A DNA stretch of 8,790 bases from Veillonella sp. (GCA_019419725.1 DXZL01000019.1:1-8790); one strand, 5' to 3'. Shown: positions 1-6,146, counted from the stretch's first letter. A program made the numbers and translations. The notes: a model not told the origin generated them from the letters alone.

Positions 1-56
1 TCATTTCACATAATAATAGGTATAAATTAAGGCATTATAACTAAAAATTATAAGAG
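1..56. other. AT-rich intergenic edge, no gene seen
   Basis: This stretch lies beyond the truA terminator and runs to the window edge. It is very AT-rich and contains no open reading frame of note. Two TATAAT hexamers occur on the minus strand (34-39 and 47-52), so it could hold the promoter of the next minus-strand gene. Neither hexamer has a convincing -35 partner at 16-18 bases. In Bacillus-type gene order rplM-rpsI follows truA, but nothing visible here confirms that. Confidence 0.4.
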
Positions 57-89
57 AAAAGGATACTACATGCTAAGTAGTATCCTTTT
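57..89 (-). terminator. Intrinsic terminator after truA, probably bidirectional
   Basis: A perfect 13-bp inverted repeat (57-69 with 77-89) surrounds a 7-base loop. The core arms are GGATACTAC and GTAGTATCC, flanked by AAAA on one side and TTTT on the other, so a U-tract follows the hairpin in either direction. On the minus strand it lies 55 bases beyond the truA stop and should end the ecfA1-ecfA2-ecfT-truA transcript. The U-tract is only four bases long before interruption in both directions, so efficiency cannot be judged by eye. Confidence 0.85.
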
Positions 90-144
90 AGTATTAATAG
101 TTATCGTTTTAAATAAATTATAGGAGAATGTAGTCTATACAAAA

Positions 145-930
145 TTATATAGAATATTTATTCTGTAATACCTCTTGCTGCCGTTCTTCGGTAAAGAAGA
201 TTTCCTCTAAGCACAAACCTTGTGCTGGTGCCGTTTTTCCTATAACACGACGATCTTTAGCCGCTAAATAGCACTTAATATCCTCCACCTTGCGTCTTCC
301 CAGCCCTACATCGACAAGTAATCCTGCAATGTTGCGAACCATGTGGTATAGGAACCCATCGCCTATAACAGAAATGGTAACATGAGGCCCTTCTGCCTCT
401 ACATGGATTCCCATAATAGTCTTTACAGGATCAGCGGGCGTTGAATTCGTTCCCTTTAAGGTTGTAAAGTCATGCGTACCTAATAGTTCATTACCTGCAG
501 CCTGCATGAGCTCGATATTAAGAGGTTTCTTAACATGCCAATGGTATCGTTTTGTCAATGGATTAGCGATGAGTTGATTATGGATAGTATATACATACTC
601 TTTACCATATATATTCCATCGCGGCTTCCAATCGAGTGGTATTTCCACCGCCTCAAGAACAACTATATCTTTTGGGATATGAGCAATCATAGCACGAGGA
701 ATATTTTCTGCCGGTATAGCTCCAGATGTTTGGAATGTACAGACTTGAAACTTCGCATGTACCCCCGCATCTGTTCTAGAAGCACCGTAGATTTGAATTG
801 GTTCATTACAAATTTTTGACAATCCATATTCTAAACAGCCTTGCACCGTTAAGCCCTTATCGTCAGGTTGCTTTTGATAGCCTGCTAAGTCAGTGCCATC
901 ATAAGCGACTATAATCCGTATATTTCTCAT
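145..930 (-). CDS. truA: tRNA pseudouridine synthase A (TruA)
   Basis: TruA converts uridines 38, 39 and 40 in the anticodon stem-loop of many tRNAs to pseudouridine, in the cytoplasm. The 261-residue protein is full length for the family. The catalytic motif SRTDAGVH lies at 51-58, with D54 the expected nucleophilic aspartate. Other TruA hallmarks follow: KEYVY near 110-114, the GTHDF motif, the GFLYHMVRNIAG block and a C-terminal APAQGLCL motif. The ATG overlaps the ecfT stop by four bases (ATGA) and has only a weak GGTGG upstream, so its translation is probably coupled to ecfT. It is the last gene of the ECF operon and is followed by a terminator. The ecfA1-ecfA2-ecfT-truA order is a known Bacillota arrangement. 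Identification is secure. Confidence 0.97.
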   Translation of the reverse strand: MRNIRIIVAYDGTDLAGYQKQPDDKGLTVQGCLEYGLSKICNEPIQIYGASRTDAGVHAKFQVCTFQTSGAIPAENIPRAMIAHIPKDIVVLEAVEIPLDWKPRWNIYGKEYVYTIHNQLIANPLTKRYHWHVKKPLNIELMQAAGNELLGTHDFTTLKGTNSTPADPVKTIMGIHVEAEGPHVTISVIGDGFLYHMVRNIAGLLVDVGLGRRKVEDIKCYLAAKDRRVIGKTAPAQGLCLEEIFFTEERQQEVLQNKYSI

Positions 931-1730
931 AGATCAAGCCACCATAAAACGATGAGTACAATGGTAACTAGAATGACAGCTCCTACGCCAATATAGTCTA
1001 CATAGGTAACTTGTAGTTCTTTCATGCGCGTACGATTCACACCGCCTCTATAACAGCGAGCCTCCATGGCAATCGCTAGTTCATCAGCACGTCTGAAAGC
1101 ACTAATAAACAATGGTACTAAGAGAGGTACCATGTTTTTAGCACGTTGAATGATGGAGCCTGTCACAAAATCTGCACCACGAGCAGATTGAGCTTTCATA
1201 ATACGATCTGTCTCGTCTAATAGTGTAGGAATAAAGCGCAACGCAATAGTCATCATCATTGCTAATTCATGAGCTGGCACACCAATACAACGGAATGGAT
1301 TAAGCAAATGTTCAATACCATCGGTCAAACGAATTGGTGATGTCGTATAAGTCAATAAAGACGAGAACAAGATTAAAAAGATTAATCGCGCCGCCATTTG
1401 TAGACCCATAGCCACGCCTTGATCTGTAATATTGATAATCCACCATTGGAAGATTGTATTACCTGGTGTTGTAAAGATATGAATACCCATGGTAAATACG
1501 ATGATAATCCAAAGTGGTTTAATAGCTGACCACATCAAGCGTAATGGCAATCGTGATAGCAACATAGCAAAGATTGTAAATGCACCTACTAAGCCATACG
1601 CAAGAGGAGAGTTCGCTAAGAAGATGGCTACTACGAATATTGTGGTAGCAATAATCTTTGCGCGAGGATCCATACGATGTAAGAAGGAGTTTCCTGGGAA
1701 GTATTGCCCTATAGTAATGTTATTTAACAT
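927..1730 (-). CDS. ecfT: ECF transporter transmembrane coupling protein EcfT
   Basis: EcfT is the membrane scaffold of energy-coupling factor importers: it links the two EcfA ATPases to interchangeable substrate-binding S proteins. The 267-residue protein shows hydrophobic segments near 24-40, 43-58, 70-86, 108-128 and 243-264. Between the last two lies the long cytoplasmic coupling region, carrying the two family signature motifs that contact the ATPases: SARG at 182-185 and EARCYRGG at 223-230. The ATG at 1730 has a strong AAGGAGGT site inside the end of ecfA2, and the reading frames overlap by 11 bases (1720-1730). The stop overlaps the truA start. No S component is encoded nearby, as expected of a shared group II module whose S proteins are scattered on the genome. 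Confidence 0.95.
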   Translation of the reverse strand: MLNNITIGQYFPGNSFLHRMDPRAKIIATTIFVVAIFLANSPLAYGLVGAFTIFAMLLSRLPLRLMWSAIKPLWIIIVFTMGIHIFTTPGNTIFQWWIINITDQGVAMGLQMAARLIFLILFSSLLTYTTSPIRLTDGIEHLLNPFRCIGVPAHELAMMMTIALRFIPTLLDETDRIMKAQSARGADFVTGSIIQRAKNMVPLLVPLFISAFRRADELAIAMEARCYRGGVNRTRMKELQVTYVDYIGVGAVILVTIVLIVLWWLDL

Positions 1731-2580
1731 GGCTACCTCCTTCTAGAATGGCTTGTACTGCATCATCTACGGATAATACACGATTAGACACATCTAGTCC
1801 CTGTTCACGCAAATACTCCATAGTGACAGATACGGGTGGTACGTCTACACCAACAGCTTGTAATTCATCACGGTGATTATTAAAGATATCCATCGGCTCT
1901 CCATCGAGAACGATGCGACCTTTATCAAGAACTACAAGGCGAGATGCCATGCGCGAAATATCTTCCATATTATGAGATACAAGGATTACTGTAATCCCCT
2001 TTTCTTTATGAAGGCGAATAATTTCTTCAAAGATTTCTTCACGACCAAATGGGTCAAGGCCTGCAGATGGCTCATCAAGAACTAGGAAGTCTGGATCCAT
2101 AGCCACTACACCGGCAATGGCAACACGACGCATTTGACCACCAGATAGGTGGAATGGAGAACGCTCTGCATAAGTATCATAGTCGAGGCCTACAAATTTC
2201 ATGGCATCTCGTACGCGTTCATCCACTTCATCTGCACTAAGGCCTAAGTTTTTAGGGCCAAAGGCAATATCTTCGGCAATAGTTTCTTCAAATAATTGAT
2301 GTTCAGGATATTGGAACACCATACCTACCTTATGACGCATCTTCTTAGCTTCCTCTGTAGAAGCACTAATATCTACACCATTAACGGTAACGGTTCCTGT
2401 TGTAGGATGTAATAAGCCATTTAAATGTTGTACAAAGGTAGATTTACCAGACCCTGTATGACCAATGATACCTAAAAACTCACCGTTTTCAACGGTAAGA
2501 GATACACCATGAAGGGCCGTTTTTTCAAATGGAGTGCCTACACCATAGGTATAGGTAATATTATCTAATACAATCGCCAT
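1720..2580 (-). CDS. ecfA2: ECF transporter ATPase EcfA2
   Basis: This is the second ATP-binding cassette subunit of the ECF importer; it pairs with EcfA1 and powers uptake through EcfT. The 286-residue protein has all ABC motifs: Walker A GHTGSGKST at 40-48, Q-loop Q90 in VFQYPEHQLF, signature LSGGQMRR at 145-152, Walker B FLVLDEP ending in D169-E170, D-loop SAGLDP, and switch histidine H203. The C-terminal part past about 235 is the EcfA-type dimerization and regulatory extension. The ATG overlaps the ecfA1 stop by one base (TAATG), with a GGAGAGG site about ten bases upstream. The A1/A2 labels rest on gene order relative to Bacillus ybxA-ybaE; the family assignment itself is firm. Confidence 0.95.
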   Translation of the reverse strand: MAIVLDNITYTYGVGTPFEKTALHGVSLTVENGEFLGIIGHTGSGKSTFVQHLNGLLHPTTGTVTVNGVDISASTEEAKKMRHKVGMVFQYPEHQLFEETIAEDIAFGPKNLGLSADEVDERVRDAMKFVGLDYDTYAERSPFHLSGGQMRRVAIAGVVAMDPDFLVLDEPSAGLDPFGREEIFEEIIRLHKEKGITVILVSHNMEDISRMASRLVVLDKGRIVLDGEPMDIFNNHRDELQAVGVDVPPVSVTMEYLREQGLDVSNRVLSVDDAVQAILEGGSHVK

Positions 2581-3527
2581 TAGTGTACGCCCTCTCCTCT
2601 TACGACATCTGAATTTTCATTGATAGGATAACTAATCTTATGAGCACCTACGTTATGTTCACTTAGTAATTGATCAGCCAATTTAGAATGTTTTAGAGCT
2701 TCTGCTAATTCTTCATTGTTGATGATACTCTTACCTACTTCATAACCTTTTTCATTCAATTTGAAAGCAATTTCAGACGCCACAGGTACATCGAGGCCAA
2801 GTTCTTTTAAGGTATCTACATGGCTAAAGATTTCACGAGGGGTGCCATCATGTAACTTCACGCCATTTTTCATTACCACCACACGGTCCGCTGTAACAGC
2901 TTCCTCCATAAAGTGTGTAATGTATACGATAGTAATGCCTTCTTCTTTATTGAGTTTATGAACTGTTTCAAGCACTTCACGACGACCTTTAGGGTCGAGC
3001 ATAGCTGTTGGCTCATCAAGGACGATACAATCTGGTTTCATAGCAAGTACGCCGGCAATGGCAATGCGTTGCTTTTGACCACCAGACAACAAATGAGGAC
3101 CATGTTCTCTATATTCAGTCATATTGACAGCCTCTAACGCTGCATCGACACGTTTTCTAATTTCTGCGCTAGGAATACCTAAGTTTTCTGGACCAAAGGC
3201 AACGTCCTCTTCTACGACAGCTGCCACAATTTGGTTATCAGGATTTTGGAATACCATGCCTACATGTTGGCGTATATCCCAAATGTGCGCTTCATCGCGC
3301 GTATCATAGCCACATACATTGATATGACCTTCACTAGGTTGTAATAGCACGTTGAAATGCTTAGCTAGTGTACTTTTACCACTACCATTCGTACCGATGA
3401 TACAAACAAACTCGCCGCGCTTAATAGATAAATTAACATCATTTAATGCATGTACATCATTGCCATTTTCATCGGTATAGATATGACTCATATGATTGAC
3501 CTCAATCATAATGTCTTTTTCATTCAT
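2580..3527 (-). CDS. ecfA1: ECF transporter ATPase EcfA1
   Basis: This is the first ATPase subunit of the ECF vitamin/micronutrient importer and the first gene of its operon. Numbered from the chosen start (315 residues), the ABC motifs are Walker A GTNGSGKST at 45-53, Q-loop Q94 in VFQNPDNQIV, signature LSGGQKQR at 147-154, Walker B CIVLDEP with D171-E172, D-loop TAMLDP, and switch histidine H205. A longer frame opens at 3539, but its ATG has only AGAAAG close upstream. The ATG at 3527 has GAGG six bases upstream, so I prefer it; 3509 is a third possibility. The protein runs some 35 residues past the usual EcfA end (about residue 279), giving a polar tail without motifs I recognise. The tail's last codons hold the ecfA2 ribosome binding site. 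Confidence 0.93.
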   Translation of the reverse strand: MNEKDIMIEVNHMSHIYTDENGNDVHALNDVNLSIKRGEFVCIIGTNGSGKSTLAKHFNVLLQPSEGHINVCGYDTRDEAHIWDIRQHVGMVFQNPDNQIVAAVVEEDVAFGPENLGIPSAEIRKRVDAALEAVNMTEYREHGPHLLSGGQKQRIAIAGVLAMKPDCIVLDEPTAMLDPKGRREVLETVHKLNKEEGITIVYITHFMEEAVTADRVVVMKNGVKLHDGTPREIFSHVDTLKELGLDVPVASEIAFKLNEKGYEVGKSIINNEELAEALKHSKLADQLLSEHNVGAHKISYPINENSDVVRGEGVH

Positions 3528-3533
3528 GGATAA

Positions 3534-3537
3534 CCTC
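3534..3537 (-). promoter_or_regulatory. Ribosome binding site deciding the ecfA1 start
   Basis: GAGG on the minus strand lies six bases before the ATG at 3527. It falls inside the longer frame that opens at 3539, so it favours the shorter protein beginning MNEKDIM. The alternative ATG at 3539 has no comparable site. Confidence 0.6.
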
Positions 3538-3560
3538 ATATCTTTCTAGTCAATTTCGTT

Positions 3561-3589
3561 TCTATAAAAGTAGACCTTTTACAAATCAA
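3561..3589 (-). promoter_or_regulatory. Candidate sigma-A promoter for the ecfA1 operon
   Basis: On the minus strand TTGATT (3584-3589) and TATAGA (3561-3566) are separated by exactly 17 bases, each matching 4 of 6 consensus positions. Transcription would begin near 3554, giving a leader of about 25 bases before the ATG at 3527. It is the best-spaced pair I found in the 230-base gap between the rplQ terminator and ecfA1. The call is inference from consensus only. Confidence 0.45.
3565..3581. repeat. Dyad TAAAAG-N5-CTTTTA in the ecfA1 promoter spacer
   Basis: A perfect 6-bp inverted repeat (3565-3570 with 3576-3581) sits between the proposed -35 and -10 hexamers and touches the -10. That is a classic position for a repressor site. 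A third copy of TAAAAG lies at 3672-3677. The sequence is AT-rich, so chance symmetry is possible. Confidence 0.4.
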
Positions 3590-3679
3590 TCATCCTATAT
3601 TGAGCCTACTAGCATCAATATAATATGTCCTGTCGATACAACTAGAACATAATAGTATCTAAGATTTCATGTAAAAGGT
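3574..3679. repeat. 10-bp inverted repeat pair in the ecfA1 leader
   Basis: ACCTTTTACA at 3574-3583 and its exact reverse complement TGTAAAAGGT at 3670-3679 lie 86 bases apart. The proximal arm overlaps the proposed promoter spacer. The pair could be two protein-binding sites in opposite orientation, or the base of a long stem if transcription starts further upstream. No function is established from the sequence. Confidence 0.4.
3596..3622. repeat. 8-bp inverted repeat upstream of the ecfA1 promoter
   Basis: TATATTGA (3596-3603) and TCAATATA (3615-3622) are perfect reverse complements around an 11-base centre. The element lies just upstream of the proposed -35 hexamer. The spacing and symmetry resemble a dimeric regulator site, but the bases match no operator I recognise. 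An RNA hairpin is also possible, though it would be weak because the stem is A-T rich. Confidence 0.35.
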
Positions 3680-3761
3680 TAACAATAGACATTTAATATT
3701 TACGATAACTGCTAACATATTACGATATTATACTAATCGATTGTACCATAAAATTGACAAT

Positions 3762-3797
3762 AAAAAAACGGTGCTGCAACATAAGTTACAACACCGT
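3762..3797 (-). terminator. Intrinsic terminator after rplQ
   Basis: On the minus strand a 13-bp stem (3785-3797 with 3768-3780, including two G-U pairs) closes a four-base loop and is followed by a run of seven T. It begins 10 bases after the rplQ stop. The U-tract lies on the minus-strand side only, so it is directional. It should end the ribosomal/rpoA transcript and separate it from the ecfA1 operon. Confidence 0.93.
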
Positions 3798-3807
3798 ATG
3801 AGTTTGA

Positions 3808-4143
3808 TTAAACTAACTCAATAATAGCCAAAGGTGCAGCGTCACCTTTGCGAAGACCAGTTTTGATTACACGAGTGTAACCACCTTGACGGTCTGCATA
3901 TTTTGGAGCAATTGTATCAAACAATTTTTTTACTACGCTTTCATCCATGAGGTATGCAAGAACTTGGCGACGTGCATGAAGATCACCACGTTTAGCCAAA
4001 GTTACCATTTGATCAGCTAAAGAGCGAAGTTCTTTCGCTTTAGCTTCTGTAGTTTCAATACGCTCATATTGGAAGAAAGATGTTAACATGCTACGGAACA
4101 ACGCTTTACGAGCGGAGCTGTCGCGGCCTAATTTTCTGTACAT
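3808..4143 (-). CDS. rplQ: 50S ribosomal protein L17
   Basis: L17 is a structural protein of the large ribosomal subunit, near the peptide exit side. The 111-residue protein is the short, full-length bacterial form. It begins with the conserved MYRKLGRDSSARKALFR block and carries ERIETTEAKAKELR near 27-40. It ends with GYTRVIKTGLRKGDAAPLAIIEL, the usual L17 C-terminus. The ATG follows a strong AAGGAGG and lies 12 bases after the rpoA stop, so the two are co-transcribed. The rpoA-rplQ pair at the end of the alpha cluster is near-universal in bacteria. A strong terminator follows. Confidence 0.98.
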   Translation of the reverse strand: MYRKLGRDSSARKALFRSMLTSFFQYERIETTEAKAKELRSLADQMVTLAKRGDLHARRQVLAYLMDESVVKKLFDTIAPKYADRQGGYTRVIKTGLRKGDAAPLAIIELV

Positions 4144-4155
4144 TCGTCTTCCTCC

Positions 4156-5160
4156 TTATTCGCCTTTTTGTTTAAGTTGAAAACCACCTGGATGATTATT
4201 GAGTTTTTCCTCAATTTCATCGATGGATTTTTTGCCTAAATTGCGAACTTTTCCTAAGTCATCAATGGTTTTGTCTAGCAAATCTGCAATTGTATTAATG
4301 CCAGCACGTTTCAAGCAGTTATACGCACGAACAGAGAGTTCCAACTCATCGATGGAAATCTTTGCTGGGCCGTCATCTACAGCTGGTTCTTCATTATCGG
4401 AACCTACTGGATCAACAACGATACCGCCTTCACCTGTGTTTACATCTACAACATCTGCAGAGTGCGCTAATTTAGTGAAGTTCCCTAAATAACCAATCAT
4501 AATGGCAGCAGATTTTGCCACTGCATCAGCAGCAGTAATGGAACCATCAGTCCAAACTTCTAATGTAAGTTTGTCAAAGTCCATTTCATTGCCTACACGA
4601 ACATCACTCACTTCGTATTTGGCACGAAGAATTGGAGAGAAGATGGAATCGATTGGAATACAACCGATTACATCTGTGTCTTTTTTATTCTTCGTAGAAG
4701 GAACGTAACCTTTGCCACGTTCAATCACTACGTCCATTACGAGATGAGCCGTCTCATCCATAGTCGCAATCACAAGTTCAGGATTCAATACTTCCACTTC
4801 TGGTGGGAATTGCTCAGCGAAGTCAGCTGCTGTCAATACACCATCCTTTTGGAAGTCAAAGTGAACTTCCAATGGTAGTTGCACATCTTCTTCAACTTTG
4901 ATGCACAATTGCTTTAAGTTAAGGATGATATCCGTAACGTCTTCGCGAATACCAGGAATAGTAGAGAATTCATGAAGAACTCCATCAATTTTGATAGAGG
5001 TGATAGCTGCCCCATCCAAGGATGAAAGCAAAATTCTGCGTAAGCTATTACCGAGAGTGATACCATAACCACGGTCTAATGGTTCACATACGAACTTACC
5101 ATAGCGACCGCCTTCGGCGATGTCCACCTTCTCGATTTTAAGTTTCTTTTCTTCGCTCAT
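4156..5160 (-). CDS. rpoA: DNA-directed RNA polymerase subunit alpha
   Basis: Alpha forms the dimer on which the RNA polymerase core assembles and contacts UP elements and activators through its C-terminal domain. I choose the ATG at 5160 (334 residues, MSEEKKLKIEKV) because AGGAGG lies nine bases upstream. In-frame ATGs at 5184 and 5169 are less likely: the second overlaps that site and the first has none. The N-terminal domain carries the dimerization motif GITLGNSLRRILLSS near 33-47. An acidic linker (about 245-266) leads to the C-terminal domain, which contains LSVRAYNCLKRAGI with R278, equivalent to the DNA-contacting R265 of E. coli, then a helix-hairpin-helix ending RNLGKKSIDEIEEKL. 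rpsD does not precede it, and a possible promoter lies in the upstream spacer. Confidence 0.97.
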   Translation of the reverse strand: MSEEKKLKIEKVDIAEGGRYGKFVCEPLDRGYGITLGNSLRRILLSSLDGAAITSIKIDGVLHEFSTIPGIREDVTDIILNLKQLCIKVEEDVQLPLEVHFDFQKDGVLTAADFAEQFPPEVEVLNPELVIATMDETAHLVMDVVIERGKGYVPSTKNKKDTDVIGCIPIDSIFSPILRAKYEVSDVRVGNEMDFDKLTLEVWTDGSITAADAVAKSAAIMIGYLGNFTKLAHSADVVDVNTGEGGIVVDPVGSDNEEPAVDDGPAKISIDELELSVRAYNCLKRAGINTIADLLDKTIDDLGKVRNLGKKSIDEIEEKLNNHPGGFQLKQKGE

Positions 5161-5169
5161 CAGGAACAT

Positions 5170-5175
5170 CCTCCT
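5170..5175 (-). promoter_or_regulatory. Ribosome binding site deciding the rpoA start
   Basis: AGGAGG on the minus strand lies nine bases before the ATG at 5160. A longer frame begins at 5184, upstream of this site, and would add eight residues (MLYRRMFL) not typical of alpha subunits. The site therefore supports the 334-residue protein. Confidence 0.85.
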
Positions 5176-5198
5176 ATACAACACACGTTCATAGTTTA

Positions 5199-5207
5199 AT
5201 TATAGCA
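5199..5207 (-). promoter_or_regulatory. Extended -10 promoter candidate for rpoA-rplQ
   Basis: The minus-strand sequence TGCTATAAT is a perfect TATAAT with the TGn extension of extended -10 promoters, which can work without a good -35. The region 16-18 bases upstream (around TAGCGG) is not a -35 match. The element lies in the 71-base spacer between the rpsK stop and the rpoA start, where rpsD is found in many relatives. Transcription would begin near 5192, about 30 bases before the rpoA ATG. Assignment is from consensus only. Confidence 0.5.
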
Positions 5208-5231
5208 CCGTATCAAATCGGCCGCTATTAA

Positions 5232-5621
5232 TTATACACGACGGCGTTTTGGAGGGCGACAACCATTGTGAGGAATTGGAGTTACGTCTTTAATGGAAGT
5301 AACTTCAAGACCTGCAGCTTGTAAAGCACGGATTGCAGCTTCACGGCCGGATCCAGGACCTTTTACGAATACTTCAACAGTGCGAAGACCATGTTCCATT
5401 GCAGCTTTAGCAGCTTGTTCAGCAGCCATTTGAGCAGCGAATGGAGTGGATTTACGGGAACCACGGAAGCCCAAGCCACCAGCGGAAGCCCAAGACAACG
5501 CGTTACCGTTTGTATCTGTCAAAGTTACGATAGTGTTATTGAATGTAGAACGAATATGAGCCGCACCGGATTCAATATGTTTCTTTTCTTTTCTTTTAGT
5601 TCTAACAACTTTTTTAGCCAC
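5232..5621 (-). CDS. rpsK: 30S ribosomal protein S11
   Basis: S11 sits on the small-subunit platform, where it supports mRNA and tRNA in the E-site region. The 129-residue protein is full length, with a basic N-terminus, the conserved GPGSGREAAIRAL block at 88-100 and the highly conserved C-terminus DVTPIPHNGCRPPKRRRV. The start is GTG, not ATG: the codon at 5619-5621 reads GTG, eight bases after a strong AAGGAGG. It follows rpsM after 19 bases. rpoA follows after 71 bases, the longest spacer in this cluster. Confidence 0.98.
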   Translation of the reverse strand: MAKKVVRTKRKEKKHIESGAAHIRSTFNNTIVTLTDTNGNALSWASAGGLGFRGSRKSTPFAAQMAAEQAAKAAMEHGLRTVEVFVKGPGSGREAAIRALQAAGLEVTSIKDVTPIPHNGCRPPKRRRV

Positions 5622-5640
5622 GCTTTATCCCTCCTTTATC

Positions 5641-6009
5641 TTATTTCTTTTTACCAGCAATTGCTTTTCTAGGACCTTTGCGAGTACGTGCATTCGTTTT
5701 AGTACGTTGACCACGAAGTGGTAAACCCATACGATGACGTTTGCCTCGATAGGAGTTGATTTCAATTAAGCGTTTAATGTTAAGAGCTTCTTCACGACGA
5801 AGGTCACCTTCAACTTTGTAATCAGCATCTAACAATTCACGGATTTTCGCTACTTCATCTTCAGAAAGATCACGAACACGTGTGTCAGGATTGATGCCAG
5901 TTTTAGCAATGATTTCAGATGCTAAAGTTGGACCAATACCATAAATATAAGTTAAACCAATTTCCACTCGTTTATCACGAGGTAAATCTACACCGGCGAT
6001 ACGTGCCAT
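5641..6009 (-). CDS. rpsM: 30S ribosomal protein S13
   Basis: S13 lies in the head of the small subunit, forms intersubunit bridges and contacts P-site tRNA through its tail. The 122-residue protein starts MARIAGVDLPRDKRVEIGLTYI, continues with the GIG-containing helix-two-turn-helix region, and has the conserved block SYRGKRHRMGLPLRGQRTKTNARTRKG before a lysine-rich end, all typical of full-length S13. AGGAGGTG lies upstream of the ATG, and the rpmJ stop is 23 bases away. The infA-rpmJ-rpsM-rpsK order is standard. Confidence 0.98.
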   Translation of the reverse strand: MARIAGVDLPRDKRVEIGLTYIYGIGPTLASEIIAKTGINPDTRVRDLSEDEVAKIRELLDADYKVEGDLRREEALNIKRLIEINSYRGKRHRMGLPLRGQRTKTNARTRKGPRKAIAGKKK

Positions 6010-6032
6010 CTAATCATCCACCTCCTATCAGA

Positions 6033-6146
6033 TTATCCTTGTTTTTGTTTATGTTTTGGATTTTCGCAAATAACCATTACACGGCCTTTGCGTTTAATGA
6101 TTTTACATTTTTCGCATATCTTTTTAACTGATGGTTGAACCTTCAT
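6033..6146 (-). CDS. rpmJ: 50S ribosomal protein L36
   Basis: L36 is the smallest large-subunit protein and helps fold 23S rRNA. I translated this 37-residue gene by hand: it begins MKVQPSVKKICEKCK and ends CENPKHKQKQG, then TAA at 6033-6035. It is the zinc-binding (C+) form: the ribbon ligands C11, C14, C27 and H32 are all present. AGGAGG (6152-6157) lies five bases before the ATG. It sits 26 bases after infA and 23 bases before rpsM, its usual place. It is shorter than many ORF-length cutoffs and easily missed. Confidence 0.97.
   Translation of the reverse strand: MKVQPSVKKICEKCKIIKRKGRVMVICENPKHKQKQG

Noticed and set aside
117..122. TATAAT on the minus strand between truA and its terminator
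   Set aside because: There is no good -35 at normal spacing, and the hairpin at 57-89 would end any transcript within a few dozen bases.
535..819. Plus-strand open frame of 94 codons inside truA
   Set aside because: It is antisense to a clear truA gene, has no convincing ribosome binding site, and its product resembles no family.
1489..1746. Plus-strand open frame of 85 codons over the start of ecfT
   Set aside because: It is antisense to ecfT and has composition typical of a shadow frame.
3727..3732. Perfect TATAAT on the minus strand just after the rplQ terminator
   Set aside because: The nearest -35-like word (TTGTCA, 3755-3760) is 22 bases away, and there is no TGn extension. It is a weaker promoter candidate than the pair at 3561-3589, though it could start a long leader.
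3540..3761. Riboswitch or small RNA in the ecfA1 leader
   Set aside because: ECF genes often have vitamin riboswitches, but I see no cobalamin, FMN, THF or TPP core motif, no terminator ahead of ecfA1, and only short AT-rich stems.
4199..4492. Plus-strand open frame of 97 codons inside rpoA, serine-rich
   Set aside because: Serine and proline richness is what the complement of the alpha C-terminal codons produces. There is no binding site or known domain.
5391..5672. Plus-strand open frame of 93 codons across rpsK and the rpsM end
   Set aside because: It is antisense to two ribosomal protein genes; the phenylalanine/serine-rich product is the shadow of lysine-rich codons.
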